The notes: generated from the sequence alone by a model not told the origin. A stretch of 11,881 nucleotides of DNA from an uncultured Caulobacterales bacterium (GCA_937981945.1 CALJNJ010000100.1:1-11881); one strand, 5' to 3'; positions 1 through 5,756 are shown, numbered from the stretch's first letter. Numbers and translations: made by a program.

Positions 1-1
1 C

Positions 2-1168
2 ACCGATATTCGCCAAACGGGCGCGACGGATATTGTCAGCGCCCTTCATGCCATTCCCGCCGGTCAGGTCTGGCCCATGGCGGATATTCTGGCCCATAAA
101 GATTTGATCGAAGCCGGTAATAAAGATCATGACCCGCTGCACTGGACCGTGGTGGAAAGCATCCCGGTCCATGAAGACATCACGCTTGGCCGTCCGGGCT
201 GCGAGGCCTATATTGAGGCCTGGGCCCGGTCCATGGAAAATCTCGCCGCCTGCGGGATTAAAACCATTTGCTATAATTTTATGCCCGTCATTGATTGGAC
301 CCGCACGGATCTGAATTATAAACTCCCAAGCGGGGCTTACGCGCTTCGGTTTGATCAAAAGAAATTTGCGGCCTTTGATCTGTTTATCCTCAAGCGCGAC
401 AATGCCGAAGCCGATTACAGCCCGGCTGAGATCGCAGAGGCCGAAACTGTCTTTAATGCCATGGACGGCAAAGAGCGGGCGCAGCTCACGGACAATATTA
501 TTGCCGGCCTTCCCGGAAAAATGACCGAGAGTTACGGCCTTGACGACTTTCGGGCCATGCTCCGCAATTACCAAGATATCGACGCGAACGCTTTGCGCCA
601 AAATCTCTATGGCTTTTTGGACATTGTTCTGCCGCGCGCCGAAGCCTGCGGCGTGAAGTTGGCTATTCATCCGGATGACCCGCCCCGGGACATGCTCGGC
701 CTGCCGCGTATTATTTGTACGGCAGATGATTTGGAAATATTGTTCAAGGCTCATCCCGGTCCGGCCAATGGCATTACCTTATGTGTGGGCACTTACAGCA
801 GCCGGCCCGATAATGACCTCCCGGCCATGGCTCGGCAGTTCGGGCCGCGCATTCATTTTTCCCATTTGCGCGGTGTGAGCCGCGATCCCGATGAGCAGCG
901 CTCATTTTTCGAAGCAAGCCATTTGGACAGTGATATTGATATGGTCGCCGTCATCCGAGAACTGCTCAATGAAGAGGCCCGGCGCGCAGACAGCGAAGAC
1001 GAGCCGGACGATATTTTCATCCGGCCTGATCACGGCTTTCAAATGATGGATGACATCGGCAAAAAAGTGAACCCCGGCTATTCCACCATTGGCCGGATGA
1101 AAGGCCTGGCAGAAGTGCGCGGCGTCATTCGCGCCTTATCGGCGCAAAACCGGGAAAGCCTTTCATGA
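2..1168 (+). CDS. uxuA: Mannonate dehydratase, 5' end outside the window
   Basis: Catalyses dehydration of D-mannonate to 2-keto-3-deoxygluconate in cytoplasmic glucuronate breakdown. The frame is open from base 2 and already reads as UxuA (RQTGATDIVSALHAIPAGQV), so the ATG at 77 is internal and about 15-18 residues are missing upstream; 388 residues are visible, against roughly 394 in E. coli. Family signatures are present: CYNFMPVIDWTRTDL, AIHPDDPP, CVGTYSSRPDNDL, HFSHLRGV and RPDHGF. From known ManD/UxuA structures, the His of IHPDD, Cys of LCVGT, His of FSHLRG and Asp of RPDHG should form the Mn2+/Fe2+ site; all are present. The TGA stop overlaps the next gene's start in ATGA, so the two are translationally coupled. 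UxuB and other hexuronate genes are probably upstream. The identification is secure. Confidence 0.96.
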   Translation, partial: TDIRQTGATDIVSALHAIPAGQVWPMADILAHKDLIEAGNKDHDPLHWTVVESIPVHEDITLGRPGCEAYIEAWARSMENLAACGIKTICYNFMPVIDWTRTDLNYKLPSGAYALRFDQKKFAAFDLFILKRDNAEADYSPAEIAEAETVFNAMDGKERAQLTDNIIAGLPGKMTESYGLDDFRAMLRNYQDIDANALRQNLYGFLDIVLPRAEACGVKLAIHPDDPPRDMLGLPRIICTADDLEILFKAHPGPANGITLCVGTYSSRPDNDLPAMARQFGPRIHFSHLRGVSRDPDEQRSFFEASHLDSDIDMVAVIRELLNEEARRADSEDEPDDIFIRPDHGFQMMDDIGKKVNPGYSTIGRMKGLAEVRGVIRALSAQNRESLS

Positions 1169-2409
1169 ATAAATTGGCCAAGATGACCGCGCTCTTTCTG
1201 CCGGGCATATTTCTGCTGGGCTTTAATCTGGGCACCGGCAGCGTAACGGCCATGGCCAAAGCCGGCGCCGAATATGGCATGACCCTTTTGTGGACCATTA
1301 TTGCTTCCTGCCTGTGCACGTTTTTCATGATCAATATTTACGGCCGCTATACTTTGGTGACCGGCGAGACGGCTTTGCAAGCGTTTAAAAAACATATTCA
1401 CCCGGGCGTCGGCATGTATTTTATCGCGGCCCTGACCCTCGGCGTCGCCGGCAGCGTCATGGGCGTTATGGGGATTGTGGCCGATATCAGCCATGAGTGG
1501 TCCAAGACCATGATCGACGGCGGCATTGCGCCCATATGGTTTGCCGCTTTGTTTTCGGCCCTGGTCTTTTTCATTTTCTGGAACGGAAAGACCGAGTTTT
1601 TCGAACGCAGCCTGGCGGTCATTGTTGCCGTGATGTCGGCCTGTTTTCTGATCAATTTCTTTATTATGATGCCGCCGCCGGGAGATATCGTCAAAGGCCT
1701 TCTCCCGAGCGTTCCGCAAACAAATGCCGGCGCAGGCGCCGGGCCCCTTTTGGTGATCGCGTCAATGGTGGGGACAACCGTTTTCTCCGGGCTTTTTATT
1801 ATCCGGACGACCTTGGTCAAAGAAGCCGGCTGGACCCTCAAAGATGAGAAGACCCAGCGCAATGACGCGCTTTTTGCCGTTGTTATGATGTTCCTGATCA
1901 GCGCCTCCATTATGGCGGCGGCGGCCGGCACTTTACACGCCGAAGGCTTGGGATTGTCCAAAGCTTCCCAAATGATTTCACTGCTGGAACCTTTGGCCGG
2001 GCCTTTGGCCACGGCACTCTTCGCCACCGGTATTATCGCCGCCGGCGTCTCGTCTCAGTTTCCCAATGTGTTGATGCTGCCCTGGCTGCTCTGTGACTAT
2101 AATGAAACCGAGCGCAATATGACCTTGCCGAAATATCGCATCATGGTCTTCTTCATCAGCCTGCTCGGGCTTGTCGTGCCGCTCTTCGGCGCCCGCCCCG
2201 TCTTGGTCATGATCGTGTCCCAAGCCTTTAACGCGGTCATATTGCCCGTCACGGTGGCCTGCATTTTCTATCTGGCAAACCGCACGGATCTGATGGGCGC
2301 ATATAAAAATAAATGGCCGGCCAATATGTTCCTGACCGTCATATTATTATTCTCAATCTTCACCTCCTTCATCGCCCTGAAAGGGGTCTGGAATCTGGTT
2401 TTTGTTTAA
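1165..2409 (+). CDS. NRAMP-fold transporter lacking the canonical metal motifs
   Basis: A 414-residue inner-membrane protein with about 11 predicted helices (roughly residues 7-30, 38-60, 81-106, 124-141, 146-170, 191-214, 231-255, 273-300, 330-350, 354-378, 388-411). The N-terminal stretch (PGIFLLGFNLGTGSVTAMAK, then AGAEYGMTLLW) and the following INIYGRYTLVTGET segment resemble the NRAMP superfamily. The TM1 DPGN motif of true Mn/Fe transporters is replaced by NLGTGS. The TM6 MPH motif is absent; the matching region reads GTTVFSGLFIIR. It starts in the ATGA overlap with uxuA, with only a weak upstream GGGAAAG. Automatic annotation would probably say divalent metal transporter, but the missing ligands make that doubtful. 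The operon suggests uptake of a hexuronate or aldonate, or of an ion needed by UxuA. Fold assignment is fairly sure; substrate is unknown. Confidence 0.8.
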   Translation: MNKLAKMTALFLPGIFLLGFNLGTGSVTAMAKAGAEYGMTLLWTIIASCLCTFFMINIYGRYTLVTGETALQAFKKHIHPGVGMYFIAALTLGVAGSVMGVMGIVADISHEWSKTMIDGGIAPIWFAALFSALVFFIFWNGKTEFFERSLAVIVAVMSACFLINFFIMMPPPGDIVKGLLPSVPQTNAGAGAGPLLVIASMVGTTVFSGLFIIRTTLVKEAGWTLKDEKTQRNDALFAVVMMFLISASIMAAAAGTLHAEGLGLSKASQMISLLEPLAGPLATALFATGIIAAGVSSQFPNVLMLPWLLCDYNETERNMTLPKYRIMVFFISLLGLVVPLFGARPVLVMIVSQAFNAVILPVTVACIFYLANRTDLMGAYKNKWPANMFLTVILLFSIFTSFIALKGVWNLVFV

Positions 2410-2993
2410 CCGGCTATGGCAGATATGCCGGCTTGGAGCGCCGCGTTTCTGACCTCGGCCGCGAGGGCGTCGTCGGGCAAAGAGCGGGCCACCACCATGC
2501 CGCCAATGCACAGGGCCGTAAGGGAGAGCGCTTCTTTGCGTCCGCCGGTTCCGTTAAGCTCCAAAGACTTTTGCAAAAGTCCGGACATGGCCTCTAATAG
2601 TTTTTGATAGGAAAGGCGAACATCGCCCCGCGCTCTGGCGATGTCCGACGGCAGAGCGATCATGGGGCATTGGCCTTCCACATCGCCTAAATGTTCATCG
2701 GACAAATAACTCATCATCATTTGTTCGGCCATTTCGGGGCAAAAATTCTCAAAATCTATGCCCGCCTCATCGCGCCATTGCTTGCCCCGCCCCATAAGGA
2801 AACTTTCAACCGCTTCGGCATAAAGCGCTTCTTTGCTTTTAAAGTGATTATAAAATCCGCCCCGGGTAAGCCCGGCTGATTTCATAATCATATCAATGGA
2901 AACACCGGAAAATCCGTGCGTGTTAAAAAGCTTGCGCGCGGCCTCGACAATTTCTTGGCGTGTTTGGCGTTTATGATCGGCAGAATAAGGCAT
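2406..2993 (-). CDS. TetR/AcrR-family transcriptional repressor
   Basis: A 195-residue regulator. Residues about 11-57 form a TetR DNA-binding domain (RQEIVEAARKLFNTHGFSG, then VSIDMIMKSAGLTRGGFYNHF). The rest is a helical ligand domain containing GQCPMIALPSDIAR at 107-120, with cysteines at 85, 109 and 162. The frame stays open further upstream, but the ATG at 2993 is chosen because AGGAG lies 6 nt before it and the protein then starts just ahead of the HTH at the normal family length. It is divergent from the YCII operon, and an 18-bp palindrome lies between them, so it probably represses both that operon and itself. The ligand is unknown; Cys109 in the GQCP segment could be a redox or electrophile sensor, which is speculation. 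Its stop codon shares TTAA (2406-2409) with the stop of the convergent transporter gene. Confidence 0.93.
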   Translation of the reverse strand: MPYSADHKRQTRQEIVEAARKLFNTHGFSGVSIDMIMKSAGLTRGGFYNHFKSKEALYAEAVESFLMGRGKQWRDEAGIDFENFCPEMAEQMMMSYLSDEHLGDVEGQCPMIALPSDIARARGDVRLSYQKLLEAMSGLLQKSLELNGTGGRKEALSLTALCIGGMVVARSLPDDALAAEVRNAALQAGISAIAG

Positions 2994-2999
2994 GAAAAT

Positions 3000-3004
3000 C
3001 TCCT
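3000..3004 (-). promoter_or_regulatory. Ribosome binding site of the tetR gene
   Basis: Read on the minus strand this is AGGAG, 6 nt before the ATG at 2993. It decides the start: the longer upstream reading would run through the operator region and has no comparable site. Confidence 0.75.
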
Positions 3005-3032
3005 GTGTCAGGCCTGCATAACATAAATTTAT

Positions 3033-3050
3033 ATATGTTCTTGAACATAT
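3033..3050. promoter_or_regulatory. Probable TetR operator, perfect 18-bp palindrome
   Basis: ATATGTTCTTGAACATAT consists of two 8-base arms (ATATGTTC and GAACATAT) that are exact reverse complements around TT. It lies 39 bp upstream of the tetR start and 40 bp upstream of the first YCII gene, so it is almost centred in the 97-bp intergenic region. Its size, symmetry and position between divergent genes fit a TetR operator acting on both promoters. A TTGAAC at 3041-3046 could double as a -35 element for the plus-strand operon, but no good -10 is visible. Confidence 0.75.
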
Positions 3051-3077
3051 TAAAATGAATGCGATGTTGGCCAAAAC

Positions 3078-3084
3078 AAGGAGG
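3078..3084 (+). promoter_or_regulatory. Strong ribosome binding site for the first YCII gene
   Basis: AAGGAGG lies 6 nt before the ATG at 3091, a near-perfect Shine-Dalgarno sequence. It fixes the start there rather than at the ATG at 3055, which has no such site and would place the coding start only a few bases beyond the operator. Confidence 0.85.
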
Positions 3085-3090
3085 AAAACT

Positions 3091-3402
3091 ATGGCAAATT
3101 TTATTTATGCATTTCACGGCGGCAAAATGCCGGACACCCCTGAAGAAGGCGCGGCGGTTATGGCGAAATGGGAAAGCTGGATGGCCGGACTGGGCAATAA
3201 ACTCGTCCACCCCGGCGCGCCGGTGGGCATGTCTAAAACCGTGAGTGCGTCCGGTATTGCAGATAATGGCGGGGCAAACCCGCTCTCTGGGTATATGGTG
3301 ATCAGCGCGGCTGATATCAATGCGGCCTGCGAAATTGCGAAAACCTGCCCTATTATCGAAAATGGCGGCAGTGTCGAAATTGCAGAAGAAATGGAAATGT
3401 AA
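3091..3402 (+). CDS. YCII-domain small protein (first of a tandem pair)
   Basis: A 103-residue soluble protein with the pattern of YCII-related (YciI/DGPF-like) proteins: an N-terminal strand FIYAFHGGK, a helix around residues 16-36 (GAAVMAKWESWMAGLG), a middle glycine-rich section, GYMVISAADINAACEIAKTC, and a closing acidic strand EIAEEMEM. YCII proteins have a dimeric ferredoxin-like fold; the biochemical role of most is unknown. It has a strong ribosome binding site and is first in the operon behind the TetR operator. Its TAA is immediately followed by the ATG of a paralogue with the same layout (CPIIENGGSVEIAE here, CPFLDIGGTMEVAE there), which points to tandem duplication. A role in detoxification or stress is inferred from the TetR and MAPEG neighbours only. 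Confidence 0.85.
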   Translation: MANFIYAFHGGKMPDTPEEGAAVMAKWESWMAGLGNKLVHPGAPVGMSKTVSASGIADNGGANPLSGYMVISAADINAACEIAKTCPIIENGGSVEIAEEMEM

Positions 3403-3720
3403 ATGGCACAATTTATTCTCACCTATCTGGGCGGTGATCGTCCTGAAACCCAAGAGGCCGGACAAAGACACATGCAGGAATTCATGGCCTGGGTGAAAGG
3501 TCTTGGCGACGCTGCGATAAGCCCTATGAACCCGATGGGGAAGTCCGGTTTTGTGTCCCGTTCCGGCGTCACGGAAGATTGGCCACATCCCAAGATGAAC
3601 GGCTACACGATCATCGAAGCCTCGGACAAAGCCGCCGCCATCGCCGCGGCGCAGACATGTCCGTTTCTGGATATTGGCGGGACCATGGAAGTCGCCGAGC
3701 TTATCAATATGAAATCCTAA
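3403..3720 (+). CDS. YCII-domain small protein (second of a tandem pair)
   Basis: A 105-residue soluble YCII-like protein that begins at the base after the stop of its neighbour (TAAATG), so translation is almost certainly coupled. It shares the neighbour's architecture: strand FILTYLGGD, helix around residues 17-35 (EAGQRHMQEFMAWVKGLG), GYTIIEASDKAAAIAAAQTC and IGGTMEVAEL near the C-terminus. Similarity to the first copy is clear but far from identical, which suggests an old duplication and perhaps a heterodimer. No separate ribosome binding site stands out apart from GAAGAAATGG inside the upstream gene. The molecular function is unknown. Confidence 0.85.
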   Translation: MAQFILTYLGGDRPETQEAGQRHMQEFMAWVKGLGDAAISPMNPMGKSGFVSRSGVTEDWPHPKMNGYTIIEASDKAAAIAAAQTCPFLDIGGTMEVAELINMKS

Positions 3721-3735
3721 TTTGTGGACGAGACT

Positions 3736-4149
3736 ATGTTTGACAATTATTATCCGGCAATATTGGCCTTAACCCTTTTATGCCTCGCCATCCTGATTCA
3801 ATCTGTATGCTGCGCCATATTTGCGTTTAACGAAAAAGGCGGCCAGAAGCCGGGGCGTGTGGTCGGCGGGCCGGAGCAACACAGCTTTCGGGTATTGCGC
3901 ACCTATCTGAATTCCACGGAAAGTCTGCCTATGTTTATAGGTCTTCTTTTGGCAGCCATATTGGCGGGCGTGTCGCCAAAATGGGTCAATATTCTGGCCT
4001 TCGCCCATCTTGGATTCAGATTGCTGTTTTGGGCCGTCTATTACAGCCGGCTGGGTATTAAAACTCCGGGACCGCGGACGTTAGGTTATTTAGGCGGCAT
4101 GCTCAGTAATTTTGCTCTGGGCGTTATGACGGTTTTGGCTTTGATATAA
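3736..4149 (+). CDS. MAPEG-family membrane protein
   Basis: A 137-residue inner-membrane protein with four predicted helices (about residues 7-30, 64-80, 84-103, 117-136). The segment EQHSFRVLRTYLNSTESLPMF between helices 1 and 2 matches the MAPEG signature (R..R...N..E), which in characterised members binds glutathione. MAPEG proteins include microsomal glutathione transferases and eicosanoid enzymes; bacterial members are mostly uncharacterised but are linked to glutathione-dependent detoxification of hydrophobic compounds. I start at the ATG at 3736, which has the weak GGACGAG upstream and places helix 1 near the N-terminus; a GTG at 3724 in the same frame is less likely. It sits 15 nt after the second YCII gene and overlaps the next gene by one base, so it belongs to the same transcript. 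Confidence 0.85.
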   Translation: MFDNYYPAILALTLLCLAILIQSVCCAIFAFNEKGGQKPGRVVGGPEQHSFRVLRTYLNSTESLPMFIGLLLAAILAGVSPKWVNILAFAHLGFRLLFWAVYYSRLGIKTPGPRTLGYLGGMLSNFALGVMTVLALI

Positions 4150-4490
4150 TGGCTTATGACGAGCTCACTGCAGAACGGTTTCGCCTGGCACTCGGCAGTC
4201 TGGCGCCCATTGGCGAAAAGCGTATGATGGGCGGTCTGTGTTTTATGTATCGCGGACATATGATTGGCGGCGCCGACAAAAGCAAAGACGGGGTCCGGCG
4301 TTTCATGTTCCGACTGGGCAAAGAAAATCAAGAATTGGGGTTGTCACTTCCGGGGGCCATGCCAATGGTTCAGGGCGGGCGCACCCTTAGGGGTCTTTTC
4401 TTTGTCGACGAAACCGAACTGGATGATGAGCAGCTGAAATTATGGATTGATACGGCCGTCAATTACGTCTCGGCACTGCCGCCGAAATAA
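4149..4490 (+). CDS. TfoX N-terminal domain protein
   Basis: A 113-residue soluble protein that is essentially one TfoX-N domain: FRLALGSLAPIGEKRMMGG, a CFMYRGHMIGGADKSKDG section, RFMFRLGKENQEL, and a C-terminal GLFFVDETELDDEQLKLWID helix. It lacks the C-terminal domain of the competence regulators TfoX/Sxy. Single-domain members like this are common in proteobacteria and usually have no proven link to competence. The start codon overlaps the MAPEG stop (TAATG), making it the last member of the TetR-controlled operon. Some single-domain TfoX-N proteins resemble YjhX/YccR-like small proteins of unknown role. Family assignment is good; function is open. Confidence 0.83.
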   Translation: MAYDELTAERFRLALGSLAPIGEKRMMGGLCFMYRGHMIGGADKSKDGVRRFMFRLGKENQELGLSLPGAMPMVQGGRTLRGLFFVDETELDDEQLKLWIDTAVNYVSALPPK

Positions 4491-4555
4491 TTTTCCCAAA
4501 CCGAGCCAAACTTGCATGAAATTTGCAGTGAGGGTTTCGGGGCGTTGGGGGAACT

Positions 4556-4981
4556 ATGTTTATCAGCTTGTCTGAAATGCTCCGGGAGATCAAAGAGGTC
4601 TGGTTTCCGGTTCGGCAATTTTACTATATCGATAATGGCGAAACCAAGTTTTGGCATTTCAATACGGCGCGTCAGATTTGGATGGCGGGCTCAGCCGCGC
4701 TGTTGATATTGTTTTGCGCGGCCCTGACCTATGATTTTTGGCTTGGATCGACGGCCGAAAAACTCAGCCCTGATCAAGCGGTGTTGATCAAGGCCGAATA
4801 TTCCCGGCTCATCACCGACACAGAGGCGCGGTATGCCGTCACCGCCGAGCAGCTAAGCCGGCAGCAAGCAGAATTTGACGCCGTGACGGCGCGCCTGATG
4901 CAAAAACAAGATGTTCTGATGATTTTGGAAGAATTGGGATATTTGGATGATTTAACCGTCATCCAAGCGGGCGGATTATAA
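4556..4981 (+). CDS. Single-pass membrane protein with periplasmic coiled coil, function unknown
   Basis: A 141-residue protein not recognised with certainty. It has a basic/aromatic cytoplasmic N-terminus (1-40, with WFPVRQFYYIDNGETKFWHF), one hydrophobic helix (about 41-63), then a heptad-like helical region rich in Gln, Glu and Ala (about 74-126), ending YLDDLTVIQAGGL. This order resembles the N-terminal part of alphaproteobacterial M23 (LytM) peptidases, which carry a charged head with a YIDxG-like strand, one helix and a coiled coil before the peptidase domain. Here translation stops with no peptidase domain, and none follows in the next 200 bases on this strand. GGGGGA at 4547-4552 supports the ATG at 4556. 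It lies 65 nt after the TfoX-N gene and has no visible promoter, so it may or may not share that transcript. Confidence 0.75.
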   Translation: MFISLSEMLREIKEVWFPVRQFYYIDNGETKFWHFNTARQIWMAGSAALLILFCAALTYDFWLGSTAEKLSPDQAVLIKAEYSRLITDTEARYAVTAEQLSRQQAEFDAVTARLMQKQDVLMILEELGYLDDLTVIQAGGL

Positions 4982-4982
4982 T

Positions 4983-5075
4983 CTAGCGGCTGTAAATAAT
5001 CGCATTCAGACCGAGCAAAACGATAAAGAGGCTGTATTTCAGCACTTTTTTCAAAGGTATTGGCGGAAATCTCAT
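4983..5075 (-). CDS. 30-residue single-helix membrane protein
   Basis: A small reading frame of 31 codons including TAG. The product begins MRFPPIPLKKVLKY, which gives a positively charged N-terminus (R2, K9, K10, K13), followed by about 15 hydrophobic residues (SLFIVLLGLNAII) and a terminal YSR. This is the layout of a one-helix inner-membrane micropeptide. GAGGG lies 5 nt before the ATG at 5075. Its stop is separated by one base (4982) from the stop of the convergent coiled-coil gene, so it fills the space neatly. A TTAACCAT motif lies 36 bases upstream. I do not recognise the family. Coding is inferred from ribosome site, charge pattern and fit, not from homology. Confidence 0.6.
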   Translation of the reverse strand: MRFPPIPLKKVLKYSLFIVLLGLNAIIYSR

Positions 5076-5080
5076 TTCAA

Positions 5081-5085
5081 CCCTC
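5081..5085 (-). promoter_or_regulatory. Ribosome binding site of the 30-residue membrane protein
   Basis: Read on the minus strand this is GAGGG (within CTGAGGG), 5 nt before the ATG at 5075. It is the main support for translation of the small frame. Confidence 0.5.
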
Positions 5086-5111
5086 AGTCAGCCCATACCC
5101 CGTAAGCTTCG

Positions 5112-5119
5112 TTAACCAT
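5112..5119 (+). promoter_or_regulatory. Possible CtrA half-site TTAACCAT
   Basis: TTAACCAT, inside GTTAACCATAATTTTG, matches the half-site motif bound by the alphaproteobacterial cell-cycle regulator CtrA. It lies in the 93-bp gap between the lipoprotein gene end and the 30-residue gene start, 37 to 44 bases upstream of that start, where it could affect the promoter of the small gene. The second TTAA half of a full site is not present. An 8-base motif can occur by chance. Confidence 0.35.
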
Positions 5120-5168
5120 AATTTTGCTGTACGAAAGGTGAATGACGGATTGGTAATGTTCCGCGCAA

Positions 5169-5594
5169 TTATCGGCAGGACTTATCGGGGCCGGTAATCT
5201 TTTGCGTGACGGGTTTTTTAAGGGTCAGGCCGCAATGCTGCAGAATATGAGCTTCGGTTTTTTCCATGACAGCCGCCACGGCGTCTATATCCTCAAAGCA
5301 ATCCCCGCCTGATAAATTGGCGTGGATGACTTTTTTAAACCCGTCTTTTGATTTTTTCTTGAATTGGACAGTGCCCGGCATTCCGGCGGGACGGCTCTCA
5401 TAATAAATATGCGCTTCGCTCAAGACCGTACTCATATTGAGACTTTTAAGGGCGCCGTCGACACAGCTCACGGTCACGGGCGCGTCCGGCACAAGGGTCC
5501 GCTCAATCGCCATAGAATAAGAACACGCGGCCAGCAGCAGGATGCAGGCGCCCGTTAACAGTCCTGATCGGCAATTATATGTGTCTGAAAGCAT
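5169..5594 (-). CDS. Putative lipoprotein with four conserved-looking cysteines
   Basis: A 141-residue protein starting MLSDTYNCRSGLLTGACILL and reaching a lipobox LLLAAC, with the lipidated Cys at 24, so it is probably exported and anchored in the envelope. The mature part holds Cys at 44, 99, 121 and 140, enough for two disulfides, and segments CVDGALKSLNM, AHIYYESRPAGMPGTVQF and GGDCFEDIDAVAAVMEK. I recognise no family. The frame stays open to 5768, but that reading would overlap the divergent esterase start and bury the signal peptide. The ATG at 5594 puts a normal n-region before the hydrophobic core, although no good ribosome site precedes it, so the exact start is less sure than the gene. 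It is divergent from the autotransporter esterase across 162 bases. Confidence 0.72.
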   Translation of the reverse strand: MLSDTYNCRSGLLTGACILLLAACSYSMAIERTLVPDAPVTVSCVDGALKSLNMSTVLSEAHIYYESRPAGMPGTVQFKKKSKDGFKKVIHANLSGGDCFEDIDAVAAVMEKTEAHILQHCGLTLKKPVTQKITGPDKSCR

Positions 5595-5696
5595 GGGTGA
5601 GTATGACCGCAAACGCTCTGGAATCGCAAGGCTGTTCAACACAAACCAAATATGCGCTGCCGGGCCATCACAATGAGTTGTTGAAGTATGAACATT

Positions 5697-5702
5697 TATA
5701 AT
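5697..5702 (+). promoter_or_regulatory. Possible -10 element for the autotransporter gene
   Basis: TATAAT lies 55 nt before the ATG at 5757, a perfect -10 hexamer. The sequence 16-18 bp upstream (TGAGTT region) is a poor -35. TTCAACA at 5635-5641 and TGTTGAA at 5679-5685 form an inverted pair flanking a 37-base gap. No other clear signal is seen in 5595-5756. Confidence 0.4.
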
Positions 5703-5743
5703 CTGTACAAGCGTCCGCTGCGTATGCAAAGTCGAGACTAACC

Positions 5744-5750
5744 AAGGGGA
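5744..5750 (+). promoter_or_regulatory. Ribosome binding site of the autotransporter gene
   Basis: AAGGGGA, 6 nt before the ATG at 5757, supports that start, which is followed directly by a normal signal peptide. Confidence 0.7.
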
Positions 5751-5756
5751 ACTGAC

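Noticed and set aside
1078..1719. 213-residue open frame on the minus strand, and another at 1398-2027
   Set aside because: Both are antisense to the uxuA-transporter pair. Their composition (His/Gln/Lys/Arg-rich without domain pattern, or low-complexity Ile/Pro/Thr) is typical of shadow frames in GC-rich coding DNA, and the sense proteins are clear family members.
2410..2431. Hairpin CCGGC-GCCGG as a terminator for the uxuA operon
   Set aside because: The stem is only 5 bp plus a bulged AT-rich part, it lies in the coding end of tetR, and no T-run follows on either strand.
4491..4555. Terminator or promoter between the TfoX-N and coiled-coil genes
   Set aside because: CCCAAACC and GGGTTTCGGG can pair only imperfectly over about 25 bases. 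There is no T-run, and TTGCAT at 4512-4517 has no matching -10.
5157..5198. 13-codon plus-strand frame after the TTAACCAT motif
   Set aside because: It is too short, has no ribosome site, overlaps the lipoprotein gene end and shows no pattern.
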